NCBI GenBank assembly: GCA_021777765.1
Contig: JAJYDF010000003.1
Span: 62,001 to 126,000 of the forward strand
Direction: 5' to 3'
Origin: Pseudomonadota bacterium
Lineage (GTDB): Bacteria; Pseudomonadota; Gammaproteobacteria; DASZBR01
DNA length: 64,000 nucleotides
A program made the position numbers and the translations under genes. The notes under the pieces were generated by a model. The model searched no databases, was not told the DNA's origin, and was given only the letters and a program-made list of their open reading frames with translations. This document shows, piece after piece, positions 1-9,897 of the stretch (its first letter is position 1; the number at the start of each line of letters is the position of its first letter).

Positions 1-102
<102 letters not shown>

Positions 103-134
103 TCTATTTAATTTTTTTAGATTATAAATTGTAG

Positions 135-166
135 CCCGGACCAAGGAGCGCAGCGACGTGTCCGGG
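135..166. repeat. Short palindromic repeat, CCCGGAC...GTCCGGG family
   Basis: Seen directly: inverted arms CCCGGAC and GTCCGGG flank a conserved core (GGAGCGCAGCGACG), preceded by GTAG. Related copies are at 3112-3147, 47251-47290, 57954-57986 and 62805-62840. All are intergenic. Confidence 0.8.
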
Positions 167-196
167 AGAATATTGACATAAATCCTGGATAGGCCT

Positions 197-592
197 TCAA
201 TATTTATTTCTTTGTTTACGATATAAATTGTTATTATTCTCTTCAACATCTTGATGGATAGCGTGTGTAGGATCATTTTTTTGTCGCTCGGTTAATTCTC
301 GCTCTTTTACATCGACTGAAATATCTTTTAATAAATCATGTAAAATAGACATTCTTTTATTATCATCTGTTTCATTAATAAATCTGATAAGATTAGGATC
401 AGGACGGTTCGGTAAATTATTACTCGTGCTAAAATGGCTTTGTGATATTCTTAAATTACTATTATTACCCTTCATCTTATTTTGTCGAGGTAAAGATTTC
501 GGAGTAACAGCAGGACTATTTGAAGTGTTTCGGGATACTCTATTTGCTTTGGCAGATTCAGGTGGAGTTAAGCGTTGCAACATTATTCTCAT
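197..592 (-). CDS. Small Asn/Ser-rich hypothetical protein
   Basis: A 131-residue protein of unknown function. The ATG at 592 is preceded on the minus strand by AGAGAG about 8 bases upstream, an acceptable ribosome binding site. The first 65 residues are rich in Ser, Asn, Pro and basic residues and look disordered. The middle (NLIRFINETDDNKRMSILHD) could form a helix. There is no signal peptide or membrane segment. Small disordered proteins of this kind are common in the accessory gene sets of intracellular Legionellales, but nothing in the sequence shows a function. Confidence 0.55.
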   Translation of the reverse strand: MRIMLQRLTPPESAKANRVSRNTSNSPAVTPKSLPRQNKMKGNNSNLRISQSHFSTSNNLPNRPDPNLIRFINETDDNKRMSILHDLLKDISVDVKERELTERQKNDPTHAIHQDVEENNNNLYRKQRNKY

Positions 593-911
593 AGAATTAT
601 CTCTCTATTATTTAATCATTCGTATAATTGATATAAATTTTATTACACAGTATTAAAATGTATATTATCTCATAGAAAAATTACGTATTTTAAGCAGATA
701 ATGCGTTATTAGCAAGTGAACCACCTTCTCGCTACAATTTACAATTCTGTTTATACTAATGAAAAATCACAGCAACTCATAATTAGTCATAATTTGAATA
801 GATGAAATAAATTATCTCTTTCACTCAGCCAGTAAACGCTATACTTTATAGTAAGTATCAAATCTTAACAAATCATTAATTGAAAATAATTGATTTCAAA
901 TGAGGCCAACT
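593..911. other. Intergenic region, no gene seen
   Basis: AT-rich divergent spacer between the minus-strand small protein and the plus-strand hydrolase. TATACT at 840-845 could be a -10 box for the hydrolase, but no convincing -35 box lies 16-18 bases upstream. I see no RNA gene or repeat here. Confidence 0.4.
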
Positions 912-1583
912 ATGCGAACTAATGAATTTATCAGTAATACCACAGTAACAATTGACATACCGATTAATCAAATTTCAATAACAGGTGATATTTATATTCC
1001 AAATGCAGCAAAAGCAATTATTATCTTTGCTCATGGTAGTGGTAGTAGCCGATTCAGTCCACGTAATCAGTATGTTGCTAAACAATTAAATCAAGCAGGA
1101 TTTGCCACTTTATTATTAGATTTATTGACATCTGTGGAAGATGAAGAAGATGAAATTACACGCAGATGGCGATTTGATATTGATTTGTTAGCACAACGAC
1201 TTGCTGCTGCGACAGATTGGATATTACAACACGTTTATTTTAAAAATATTAAAATTGCTTATTTTGGTGCAAGCACTGGAGCAGCTGCTGCACTTATCGC
1301 AGCTGCATTAAAATCAGATCATATTTATGCAGTGGTATCTCGAGGTGGTCGAGCTGATCTTGCTGGTTCCTATTTATCCGATGTAAGAGCAGCAACTTTA
1401 TTAATTGTGGGTGGTTATGATGATGTTGTGATTGAATTAAATCAAAAAGCACTACAACAATTAAAATGTGAATCACAATTAGAAATTATTCCAGCAGCGA
1501 CGCATTTATTTGAAGAGCCTGGAAAATTGGAACAAGTGGCAATACTTGCCGTTAATTGGTTTAAAAAATATTTGAAAGAATAA
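912..1583 (+). CDS. Alpha/beta hydrolase, dienelactone-hydrolase-like
   Basis: A 223-residue cytoplasmic hydrolase of the alpha/beta fold. The oxyanion-side motif FAHGSGSS sits near residue 40, the nucleophile elbow is GASTG (serine in YFGASTGAAAAL), a late acidic residue lies in VGGYDDVV, and the catalytic His is in AATHLF near the C-terminus. I chose the second ATG (912) because GAGG lies about 7 bases upstream; the earlier in-frame ATG at 900 has no ribosome binding site. It lies 31 bases before a phosphoribosyltransferase gene. Small hydrolases of this class often sit beside, or are fused to, such phosphoribosyltransferases, so the two are probably co-transcribed. The substrate is unknown. 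Confidence 0.85.
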   Translation: MRTNEFISNTTVTIDIPINQISITGDIYIPNAAKAIIIFAHGSGSSRFSPRNQYVAKQLNQAGFATLLLDLLTSVEDEEDEITRRWRFDIDLLAQRLAAATDWILQHVYFKNIKIAYFGASTGAAAALIAAALKSDHIYAVVSRGGRADLAGSYLSDVRAATLLIVGGYDDVVIELNQKALQQLKCESQLEIIPAATHLFEEPGKLEQVAILAVNWFKKYLKE

Positions 1584-1614
1584 TTCTTTATTTGCATTAA
1601 TCCAGGAGACATTC

Positions 1615-2280
1615 ATGATTCAAGTTTTCAAAAATCGTAATGAAGCGGGCCAATTATTAGCAAACTCATTGCAAAAATATGCGAATAATCCTGATGCCAT
1701 TATTTTAGCGTTGCCGCGCGGAGGGCTTCCTGTTGCATACGAAGTAGCTAAAGCATTGCAGGTGAAGCTAGATATTTTTATCGTTAGAAAATTAGGTGTG
1801 CCGGGGCATGATGAATTAGCAATGGGTGCCATTGCTTGGGGTGATGTCATGGTGTTGAATGAAGAAATTATTTCAGGTCTTTCAATATCTGAACAAACTA
1901 TTGAAGCTGTCAAAAAGGTTGAATCACAAGAATTAAAACGACGTAATATTGCCTATCGCGATCAAAAACCATTTCCAATTATTGAAAATAAAATTGTCAT
2001 ACTTGTTGATGATGGATTAGCAACAGGCGCAACAATGCGCGCAGCAATAACTGCATTAAAACAATTAAATCCAACCAAACTCATTGTAGCAATTCCCGTA
2101 GCACCACCTGATGCTTGTATGGATATACGACCTACCGTTGATGAACTGGTGTGCTTAGAAACACCTGAACCATTTTATGCAGTAGGCGCTTGGTATGATG
2201 ATTTTTCACAGACTACCGATACTGAAGTCAGAGACATATTAGCCGCAGCAGAACAAATACAATTTAATAACAATAGCTAA
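1615..2280 (+). CDS. Phosphoribosyltransferase family protein
   Basis: A 221-residue type I phosphoribosyltransferase domain protein. The PRPP-binding loop is visible as VILVDDGLATGATM (two acidic residues followed by a Gly/Thr-rich loop, about residues 123-137). The N-terminal ALPRGGLPVAYEVAKAL is the pyrophosphate-loop region. The start is supported by AGGAGA 7-8 bases before the ATG. The family transfers ribose-5-phosphate from PRPP to a base, but this subgroup (next to hydrolases, with a LGVPGHDELAMGAI segment) has no settled substrate. It is likely in one transcript with the hydrolase upstream. Confidence 0.85.
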   Translation: MIQVFKNRNEAGQLLANSLQKYANNPDAIILALPRGGLPVAYEVAKALQVKLDIFIVRKLGVPGHDELAMGAIAWGDVMVLNEEIISGLSISEQTIEAVKKVESQELKRRNIAYRDQKPFPIIENKIVILVDDGLATGATMRAAITALKQLNPTKLIVAIPVAPPDACMDIRPTVDELVCLETPEPFYAVGAWYDDFSQTTDTEVRDILAAAEQIQFNNNS

Positions 2281-2285
2281 TATAT

Positions 2286-2314
2286 ATGACAATTGCGTCA
2301 AAATATGGCATAAT
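2286..2314 (+). promoter_or_regulatory. Sigma-70-type promoter for the 2346 gene
   Basis: ATGACA (2286-2291) and CATAAT (2309-2314) are separated by exactly 17 bases. Transcription would begin near 2321, giving a leader of about 25 bases before the ATG at 2346. Confidence 0.55.
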
Positions 2315-2345
2315 GTGTGCTCATTAATAATTAGATTCGAAGATT

Positions 2346-3086
2346 ATGGCCGCTAGACAAAAAGACCCCATCAAACGTGAATATTACTGTCTTACTCAAG
2401 ATGGTATGCCTGTACGAAAAGCATTAAAAAATCCCACCGATTCTTTAGCTGACAGCTTTGACGTTTTTTATGGCCCCTATCACGGCGAAAATGGTATTAG
2501 ACCTCAATTACTAGACGATGCAGATAAACGCCCTAAATCATTTAAAAACAGAAATGAATTACTTAAATTCTTTCAAGAACGATGTGGCTTAACCAATGAA
2601 ATCAGTATTTATAATGCTGCGACCGGTGAAATAATTATTCTGGGCGGCAATGGTGAACACGCAGTCACTACTGCAACTGTTAAACCTGAAATCAAATCTT
2701 TACCAACAATTCATCTTGATTCAGCACAAGAGCAATTAGAGACAACGCAAAATAATTTCGATCAAATCAAAGACAGTCTGAATACAATTCAAGATAAACT
2801 AGATCACTCTATCAATTTCGCTAAACCGCAAATTGCAAAATCAGCTAATACTGTTAAACCTGCACATATTAATTCCCAATCGGTATCAAAACTTTCATTT
2901 ACTGATGTACGTGCATCAACATTAATGAATGTCCATGGTTTATTTGGCACAAAAATCAAAACCTCTCGCAGCCTTGCTTTCAAAGGTACTGGTACAGGTG
3001 CAGCTCAAGCAAAACCAACACAATCCAATTTCGGTATTCAGCTGGATAATGATGGGCCGGAAAATATGATTTCGCCAGCTGCCTAA
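2346..3086 (+). CDS. Hypothetical protein with central coiled coil
   Basis: A 246-residue protein I do not recognise. Residues 1-100 look globular (aromatic-rich, with YYCLTQDGMPVRKAL and FYGPYHGENGIRPQLL). Residues about 125-155 (QEQLETTQNNFDQIKDSL) are a heptad-like helix suited to a coiled coil. The last 60 residues are Gly/Thr/Ala-rich and probably disordered. There is no signal peptide or membrane segment. It has its own promoter-like sequence immediately upstream, and a palindromic repeat follows the stop. Its ribosome binding site is weak. A secreted effector is possible but not shown. Confidence 0.65.
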   Translation: MAARQKDPIKREYYCLTQDGMPVRKALKNPTDSLADSFDVFYGPYHGENGIRPQLLDDADKRPKSFKNRNELLKFFQERCGLTNEISIYNAATGEIIILGGNGEHAVTTATVKPEIKSLPTIHLDSAQEQLETTQNNFDQIKDSLNTIQDKLDHSINFAKPQIAKSANTVKPAHINSQSVSKLSFTDVRASTLMNVHGLFGTKIKTSRSLAFKGTGTGAAQAKPTQSNFGIQLDNDGPENMISPAA

Positions 3087-3111
3087 TAAGCATCTACTCT
3101 TCGCAATTTAA

Positions 3112-3147
3112 AACCCGGACAAAGGAGCGCAGCGACGTGTCCGGGTT
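3112..3147. repeat. Short palindromic repeat, CCCGGACA...TGTCCGGG family
   Basis: AACCCGGACA and TGTCCGGGTT form perfect 10-base arms around the core AAGGAGCGCAGCGACG. It is the best-preserved copy of this family in the window and lies just after the 2346 gene. Confidence 0.85.
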
Positions 3148-3460
3148 AAGTTCCACCTAATCCCTACTTGAAATAAATGATTGAGCTATTGTTGTGAAAT
3201 CGCGCAAGATCGCGCAATATTTTGCCAAAAAAGTTGCGCAATTTTGCGTGCTCACCCAAGATTAGATATCTCTCACAGACAAAATGAGGAAAAATAGTGT
3301 GGTCTCATATCTATTAACACCAGAACTTATTAAGACCTTAAGACAACTTCAGGGTGATTTTGTCAATGCATATGCCAAATTACAGACCATCTAATTTGAT
3401 CTGTTAATTTATCAACAATAATCGTATGCCCCTATCTTCTAGCACGAAGGTGCCGGCTAT
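3148..3460. other. Intergenic region with one doubtful short frame
   Basis: The stretch 3190-3250 repeats GCGCAA-type words (cgcgcaagatcgcgcaat, gttgcgcaattttgcg). A 36-codon frame at 3284-3394 (MRKNSVVSYLLTPELIK...) has no ribosome binding site; it may be a gene fragment or chance. No RNA gene was recognised. Confidence 0.35.
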
Positions 3461-6400
3461 TTAACTTAACTCCATTATGTTGCTAGCACTAGGTTCAGTT
3501 GGCATAACAGACGCCTCAACTATATCAGATTGTTTAATAGAGACCTCCGACTGTGAAGAAGGATTAGTATTTATATAGTCTCTTTTTCTTCCTCTTTGAC
3601 TTTCTAACAAATAGCTTGGCAACGTAGTAGGAGTGGCTGTATTCGATTGCACTGTCGATTTTGATTTTTGTTTTGTTATATCCGAGATGAGGTTTATTAA
3701 CTGTTTTAATTGTTCTATTTGTGGCGCATTTTCTTTCGACGCTTTGGCGTAAAATTTGTCCCATTGATAATATTTGGCAACAAAACTTTCCCATACGACT
3801 GTTAAGACTGTTTGACCAACGAGTGTTTTACAATCCTCTACTTTTATAGGATCAAGTAATTTCTTCATTGTTTCATCTAAGCAATCAACAGCTCCCACCA
3901 TACCATTAAAGAGTGAATGCTGTTTCGTCTCACTTTCCATTTGACTAGTAAAGATATCTTTTAAAATTAAAAAGTGTAGAAGAGCCAGACGCATCTCAGC
4001 CGTACATACAAATTCCCAGGATGGACTAACACCTCCAATGATTTTAAATAAATAGCAATCAATGATTTTTTGTTGAAGGAAAAAAAATTGCCGTATCTGG
4101 GACTGCTGTTCATTATCTGTTGCTTTCAATTCACCCGTCTCAAAACAAAGAGGCAGCGCGTGGAAAAAAGCAGTACTTAAAAAAAGATCTTCTCGATTAT
4201 TAAAACAAGAAATGATAAACGCATGAAAGCGAGCATGTATAAATTCGGGATTTTCTTGAGGAATATTCAGCCATAAATTCATAACGCGATTACTCTCCTC
4301 TGGCATTTTGCAATAGGCTTGAGCAAGAGTTTTCAGTATTATTTCAATTAAAATAAAAGTACTTCTGTTATTGTTACAGGCTAAATATCTCAGCAATTTT
4401 AGTAATTCATCAAATTCTTTCATTAAGATGACTGAATTGAATGATGCTTGACTGTCATTAAGTGTTCTGATGGCATTCTTGATAAGATTTATAATATTTT
4501 TATTTCTATTTAAATATAAATCAATTTCTTCTTTGATTTGAGGAGGGACTGTCATTTTTCCGAAAGTAAGTGATGCTAATGAGAAATTATTCACCAGCTT
4601 GAATATAATAAATTGCCATTGTGAATCACTGAATGAATCTTCCTCATCAAAATTTGCTGATTCAACAATCGAACCAAATAACGCACCAAAGAATTGTTCA
4701 AAAGATTTATCTCTAAGTTTGTTTAAATGATTATTAGCTATGTTCAAATTCGTCAATGTTGATATTTCAATTCCATCACAAAACTCAGCAACAGAATCCT
4801 CACTCATTTCACCCAAACTGTTATTAGATAAGCTCAATAATTTTAAACTAGACGATTTATTGATTGCTGACCACAGTAATTTCCACCTTAAAGCGCCTAA
4901 TTTCCACAAACAGTTACTCTCCAAACCCAATTCTTTAGCGGTGGTAATTGAAATGGTGTTGTATAAATTTTCATTGATCCAGCCAAAATTTTCTTTGTCT
5001 TCTGGCATAATTATTTTTTCAAATTTAATTTTATCAAATTGGAAGATTCTAAATATTTCATTAAGTGCTGCCCAACCCCGATCATTCAATTTAGTTAGAC
5101 TGAGATTAGATAAGCAAATCTCAGGATGAACGGTTTGTTCTTGTGGGCCAAGCTGATTAATTTGATCAACAGTGATTAAATATTGACGAATGCTAGCTAT
5201 AATTTGTAGAGCGCATTGCTTTGATGTCTCATTTTGTGCAGTTAAGATAGCGATATTCATTACAATCTTCACTAATTTTCTATATTTGAAACTTGTTTCA
5301 AGACCCGAAGGATATTTAGCGCGATCCTCTGGTAAAACATGTTGTAGATTCTCTAAGAACACTAAACGTTTTTCTAATTGAACAGGAGAGACTTTTAGTA
5401 CGTAATTAAGCATATTATCAAATATAACTACGCAAACTTGTGAAGAATCACCAGCATTATCGCTTTGCGTCGCGGTTTTAAATAAGCTTTCCTTTTTCAA
5501 AAGGATTTCGTCTACTGGTATGGTAAGATAAATTTCAGGATTTGTTAAAATCCTTTGCAGTAAAGATGATCTACGTAGAGAATCATTATCTAAATAAGTG
5601 GTTGCTAATTGGCAAATTTCATCAATCGTGTTTGATTGAAGATAATATTCAAAATGATTCATATGAGATAATGACATGATATTAACCTCAATCAATCTTC
5701 TTAAATCTTGTACTGACCGAATTGAGCTATAAAATCTTGAAGCAAGCGGAACAATAAGTGATTTTAAAGGCATATAGTCTTTAAAATAAGCACCCCAATT
5801 ATTACCATACGCAGCCAGTAAAAATGGCAAAATAAAAGATTCTTTTTCATACAATTCATAAAAATCTTCATTCATTATCCAATCAATAAGTTGGTCTACA
5901 GTGCCAGAAAAAAAATCTGTCCAAATTTTATTATTGAAATTTTCAGATACCTTTACAATAGTACTCATTCTTTTCAAGAAACATTGATGATCTATACCTT
6001 GAAACCGATTATAGGGATTAAAGACAGTTAAATTGGCGGAGAGACAGGTCAATAGCTTATGATGGGATCCATAGAACCGCATTTTAGTAAATAATTTTAG
6101 CATCTCAACAACAAATAGACCGTGATTTGTGTCCAAAAACTTCTTAATTTTTTCATTATCTTTATGCTTTATGAGATCAAATAAAATATGATGTATTGAA
6201 TGGATATATTGGGGAACAATTTTATCAAATTGATAAGTAAAAAATACACAAAATCTCACTATTTGATTTAGCATGCTTTCTACTAAACAGCTCTTATAAA
6301 AAACTTGAAACTCAGACGCATCTAAATCGTTAAGTAAACTTATAAATAGCGGCCGATGTTCAGTATTTGGTCGACTAGTAAAATTGAGTTGGCTGGGTTG

Positions 6401-8005
6401 AATGGGTTTGATGAACGCGATTTGTGAAAAAACTTGTGTAGCTGCACAAAGGGCATCAATGTTTATTAGTAACGGATACATTTTGATATAGAAATGATAT
6501 ATAGCATCAAAAGAGGGTAATTTATTAAAAAAAGACAAAAGAAGTTGTTGTTTCAACATATGTTCTGGTAATCGGCTCTCTTGTAATTCTCGTAATTGAC
6601 TAATGTCAATTAAACTCAAAGCGTAAAAACCAAAAGCATGATTTTTGTATGCTGATATAAAACTATTGAGATCGCCAATTTGATTACACATTATGAATTG
6701 TTCTAATAATGCGCTAGGACATTTGGGATCACGCATTAAAGAACAAAAGAATGCAACAACATGTTTAGACTGCGCTGACTGACTATCAGTTAGCAATGAT
6801 AATAGCTCAGGATATTTAATGATTATTTTAGTTGCAACGTTATCATAAGCTTGCAAAAACTGATATAAACAAGTAGCTGCTATCGAATCCTGATCACGCC
6901 AGCGTTTGAATTTTTGTTTAACGTTTTTGATAATTTTCTCAAATCCAGGTAATTTGCTAAACGCATGAAGACGTATGTAATATACCACATATTCAATATC
7001 AATTTTTTCTATTAATCTACCATAATCCAAATGCTCTGGATTTTGATTTTTCATACCTATAAAACAACATAGCTCAGAAAGATATACCTTGCCTTCTGTT
7101 AATTCTATTGGCGTTAAACGTTTTAGTGCTAAAGGATAGTTATTATAAAAATATTTAAATAAAGAATCTTCCTTAGGAAAATGATTAAATATACATAATT
7201 TTGCTTTAAAGTAGTTGTAATTGTTACTCGTATTAAGAGCGGTATAAGTGTAACCTAGGTCGATCTCATTGTCAGAAAGCTTTCTATCGATGACCTCACA
7301 TACAAGAGTAGACCTAGGATTATTCAATCCATATTTTTTTCTGAGCAAAACATCCCAAATGATCAATAATGCAATATTTCTTTTCATTAACTCATTAACT
7401 TGCACTTCTTTTGTTAGATTATTAAAATCAACAATTTCAATTTTCAATAATGGATAAAGGATATTAAATAATTGATCTGTAAGCGTTGAATTACATAATA
7501 TATCATGTGGTAAATCCACAGAATTGAAGCGCTCATAACCCTCGTTACAACCAACAAATACAAGAAACAAAAAAATTGCTTTATCTTTATTATCTATATC
7601 TTCGTATAAGATTTTATCTGGAAAATCAAAACGGGTATTTTTCAATCGCCTATGTATTAAGTATTCGCTTCTAATTTCTTTTAATAAATTATTTCTGGCT
7701 CCTTTATCTGAAATTGTAGATGCGAAACTAAGTTTATCTGAATAGGAATGAATATATTTAAAAATCTCGTGAAATAAATCAGAATTGAACTTATTCCATA
7801 GTTCCTGAGTCGCTAATTGATTCTTCTTTGAATTTAAGTCAACATTTGCTGTTGGATTCAGCGCAGTGTTCTTCTGATTACTTGGATCGGGTAAATTCAA
7901 TTCTTGAATATTTTGATCCGGTAATTCAACATCATTTTTAGGTTCAACTCTTAATATCTTCTTACCTTTACCCTTTGATCTTAATGGTCTTTTAGTTCCT
8001 GGCAT
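3461..8005 (-). CDS. Giant effector-like protein with leucine-rich repeat stretch
   Basis: A 1514-residue protein of unknown function. I take the ATG at 8005 (MPGTKRPLRSKGKG) because AAGGTGA lies 7-8 bases upstream; a TTG two codons earlier is less likely. The N-terminus is Lys/Arg-rich and disordered to about residue 65. Most of the chain is helical, with no membrane segment or signal peptide. Around residues 1040-1110 two leucine-rich motifs are visible (LKLLSLSNNSLG, LTNLNIANNHLNKL), resembling the ribonuclease-inhibitor type. The C-terminal 60 residues are Ser/Thr/Gln-rich. Size, eukaryote-like LRR and lack of an export signal fit a type IV-secreted effector of Legionellales. That is inference from the class, not demonstrated by the sequence. 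Confidence 0.8.
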   Translation of the reverse strand: MPGTKRPLRSKGKGKKILRVEPKNDVELPDQNIQELNLPDPSNQKNTALNPTANVDLNSKKNQLATQELWNKFNSDLFHEIFKYIHSYSDKLSFASTISDKGARNNLLKEIRSEYLIHRRLKNTRFDFPDKILYEDIDNKDKAIFLFLVFVGCNEGYERFNSVDLPHDILCNSTLTDQLFNILYPLLKIEIVDFNNLTKEVQVNELMKRNIALLIIWDVLLRKKYGLNNPRSTLVCEVIDRKLSDNEIDLGYTYTALNTSNNYNYFKAKLCIFNHFPKEDSLFKYFYNNYPLALKRLTPIELTEGKVYLSELCCFIGMKNQNPEHLDYGRLIEKIDIEYVVYYIRLHAFSKLPGFEKIIKNVKQKFKRWRDQDSIAATCLYQFLQAYDNVATKIIIKYPELLSLLTDSQSAQSKHVVAFFCSLMRDPKCPSALLEQFIMCNQIGDLNSFISAYKNHAFGFYALSLIDISQLRELQESRLPEHMLKQQLLLSFFNKLPSFDAIYHFYIKMYPLLINIDALCAATQVFSQIAFIKPIQPSQLNFTSRPNTEHRPLFISLLNDLDASEFQVFYKSCLVESMLNQIVRFCVFFTYQFDKIVPQYIHSIHHILFDLIKHKDNEKIKKFLDTNHGLFVVEMLKLFTKMRFYGSHHKLLTCLSANLTVFNPYNRFQGIDHQCFLKRMSTIVKVSENFNNKIWTDFFSGTVDQLIDWIMNEDFYELYEKESFILPFLLAAYGNNWGAYFKDYMPLKSLIVPLASRFYSSIRSVQDLRRLIEVNIMSLSHMNHFEYYLQSNTIDEICQLATTYLDNDSLRRSSLLQRILTNPEIYLTIPVDEILLKKESLFKTATQSDNAGDSSQVCVVIFDNMLNYVLKVSPVQLEKRLVFLENLQHVLPEDRAKYPSGLETSFKYRKLVKIVMNIAILTAQNETSKQCALQIIASIRQYLITVDQINQLGPQEQTVHPEICLSNLSLTKLNDRGWAALNEIFRIFQFDKIKFEKIIMPEDKENFGWINENLYNTISITTAKELGLESNCLWKLGALRWKLLWSAINKSSSLKLLSLSNNSLGEMSEDSVAEFCDGIEISTLTNLNIANNHLNKLRDKSFEQFFGALFGSIVESANFDEEDSFSDSQWQFIIFKLVNNFSLASLTFGKMTVPPQIKEEIDLYLNRNKNIINLIKNAIRTLNDSQASFNSVILMKEFDELLKLLRYLACNNNRSTFILIEIILKTLAQAYCKMPEESNRVMNLWLNIPQENPEFIHARFHAFIISCFNNREDLFLSTAFFHALPLCFETGELKATDNEQQSQIRQFFFLQQKIIDCYLFKIIGGVSPSWEFVCTAEMRLALLHFLILKDIFTSQMESETKQHSLFNGMVGAVDCLDETMKKLLDPIKVEDCKTLVGQTVLTVVWESFVAKYYQWDKFYAKASKENAPQIEQLKQLINLISDITKQKSKSTVQSNTATPTTLPSYLLESQRGRKRDYINTNPSSQSEVSIKQSDIVEASVMPTEPSASNIMELS

Positions 8006-8157
8006 ATACAATCACCTTTTTATAATGAATTTAATTTAAACTTTACGTTGATTTTTTACGCTAAAAGATAGGACTTATTCTCTTTGCTCTACAAAACTAT
8101 CTATAAGTAATAGATATAATAAAGTCACAGATTATATCAAAATTTCAATCCTAATGA

Positions 8158-8436
8158 CATCGTACCTTTGGATCCTACATATGTCCTTCTGTAAATTTAT
8201 TTTCACATGAGTATCGATTGAATCCAGCAAGCCATACCACTGAATGGGGCAAAGAACGCAGTATTGAAGAAGTTGCTGGATGCAGGGCAATGCTTGAACT
8301 GATATACGCACAAGGAAAAAATTTGGCTCCACACACTGAAGCTACAATCCGGGGTTTACATAAAGAATTATTGCAGGATAGATTTATACAACGATTAGGC
8401 CGCAGCGCTGCGGTCAGATATCAATTAATTTTTTAA
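8158..8436 (+). pseudogene. Remnant of a Fic-family-like protein (N-terminal part)
   Basis: An open stretch reads HEYRLNPASHTTEWG, then RSIEEVAGCRAMLELI, then TEATIRGLHKELLQ. The layout resembles the helical region before the catalytic motif of Fic/DOC proteins (a conserved Glu helix, then HxxLL). No in-frame ATG and no ribosome binding site were found. After ELLQ the frame becomes unrelated and stops, and no HPFxxGNGR motif follows. It is best read as a decayed fragment missing both ends. The family assignment is from pattern resemblance only. Confidence 0.4.
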
Positions 8437-8457
8437 TTTATCATCAAATAGTCTGAT

Positions 8458-9252
8458 TTAAATGTATCCATAGGACTTACTTGGCCGCCGTTTAGCCATA
8501 TAATTATCATAATTTTGTTTAATTTTATCTGTTAATTTATTAACAATAATTGCATGCCCCTGCTGACGAGCATGAAAAAGCGCTCCGCATTCCTCTTCAT
8601 AAATATCTTCACAAGCATCGTGTATGATTAATAATTCAACTGCATCAATCAAACCAAGCCAGGCTGCAATATCTAACGCGCTACATTGATTAGAATTCTT
8701 GAAGTTTACTGATGCATTTCTTTCAAGTAGATATTTCATAATAGGGACTTTATTCAATAAAGTCGCCTGTATAAGTGCATTATTGCCCATTGCATCAATT
8801 GCACTGAAATGATTGATCACGAAATTTAATTTTAAAAGATCTTCTAGTGAACCACTTTTAATCGCATTCAAAAAAGTATCAAAATCGCAGATATTATTCT
8901 CACTGATAAAATCTTCAATGCTATTGTCATCACCATCCTCGTCTTTTAAAAGTTCACGACCTTTAGCAGAATAAATAAAGAAAGGTAATCGCGCGCCATG
9001 TTTTTTCCGCTTTTTAAAAAAATTATTTTGTTGTGGTGAAATATTTTTATTACATTGATCTTCAGATGATAATTTTGTATCAATCGATTTTCTTTTACCT
9101 AGTTGATCTTGTGGTTGTGTTTGTGGATTGATATTCTCACGTTCTTCTAAATTCGATGTAATCGATTTCTTTTCAATTTTGATTTTATTGCTTAAAATCA
9201 TATCTAAGATAATCGACGGGCCTAGATATATAGGTACTTGTATTAAAGGCAT
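8458..9252 (-). CDS. Ankyrin-repeat protein
   Basis: A 264-residue protein. The second ATG (9252) is chosen because GGAG sits 7 bases upstream; the ATG at 9264 has no such site. Residues 20-110 are polar, with Lys/Gln/Asn-rich stretches and a basic KKRKKHG cluster. From about residue 125 to 235 there are degenerate ankyrin repeats: NALIQATLLNKVPIMKYLL, then SALDIAAWLGLIDAVELLI, then GALFHARQQGHAIIVNKL. Ankyrin repeats mediate protein binding and are typical of effectors from Legionella, Coxiella and Rickettsia-like bacteria. No enzymatic domain is visible. The host target is unknown and secretion is inferred. Confidence 0.8.
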   Translation of the reverse strand: MPLIQVPIYLGPSIILDMILSNKIKIEKKSITSNLEERENINPQTQPQDQLGKRKSIDTKLSSEDQCNKNISPQQNNFFKKRKKHGARLPFFIYSAKGRELLKDEDGDDNSIEDFISENNICDFDTFLNAIKSGSLEDLLKLNFVINHFSAIDAMGNNALIQATLLNKVPIMKYLLERNASVNFKNSNQCSALDIAAWLGLIDAVELLIIHDACEDIYEEECGALFHARQQGHAIIVNKLTDKIKQNYDNYMAKRRPSKSYGYI

Positions 9253-9308
9253 AATACGCTCCATGTATTATTTTATTTAAACTTATTAAATAGTGAATAA
9301 ATTTTAAA

Positions 9309-9854
9309 TTAGATTTGTTTAACTAAAGTCAGGAATTCTGCGCGAGTTGCTGGTAAATCTCGAAATGCGCCTAACATTGATGATGTGGTCATTACTGAAT
9401 TTTGTTTTTCTACGCCGCGCATCATCATGCATAAGTGTTTGGCTTCGATAATGACACCCACTCCTTTTGCTTGCGTGACATTACGAATTGTTTCAGCAAT
9501 TTGTAGGGTTAAATGTTCTTGAATTTGTAAGCGTCTTGCAAAAACATCAACGAGACGTGCGATTTTTGATAAGCCTAATACTTTGCCGCTGGGTAAATAT
9601 CCGACGTGACATTTACCAATAAAAGGTAATAAATGATGTTCGCATAAGGAATATAATTCTATATTTTTTACGATGATTATTTCATCGGAATGTGATTCGA
9701 ATAACGCGTTATTAACAAGGTCATTAATATTCATGTGGTAACCCTGGGTTAAAAATTGCATGGCTTTTGCTGCGCGTTTGGGAGTATTTTTTAATCCATC
9801 GCGTTCTGGATTTTCGCCGATTGCTTTAATAATGTTTGTGAAATATTTTTCCAT
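9309..9854 (-). CDS. folE: GTP cyclohydrolase I
   Basis: A 181-residue enzyme converting GTP to 7,8-dihydroneopterin triphosphate, the first step of tetrahydrofolate synthesis. The family core is intact: zinc ligands Cys and His in [11 protein letters not shown], the second Cys in [11 protein letters not shown], and the [19 protein letters not shown]-terminal helix. The C-terminal [11 protein letters not shown] is also typical. The length is on the short side of the bacterial family (180-220). AGGAAAATC precedes the ATG. It is downstream of ccmF on the same strand, separated by half of a MITE-like element. Confidence 0.97.
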   Translation of the reverse strand: MEKYFTNIIKAIGENPERDGLKNTPKRAAKAMQFLTQGYHMNINDLVNNALFESHSDEIIIVKNIELYSLCEHHLLPFIGKCHVGYLPSGKVLGLSKIARLVDVFARRLQIQEHLTLQIAETIRNVTQAKGVGVIIEAKHLCMMMRGVEKQNSVMTTSSMLGAFRDLPATRAEFLTLVKQI

Positions 9855-9897
9855 GATTTTCCTGTTTTATATAATTAAATGTTTAAATGAAAGTTTT

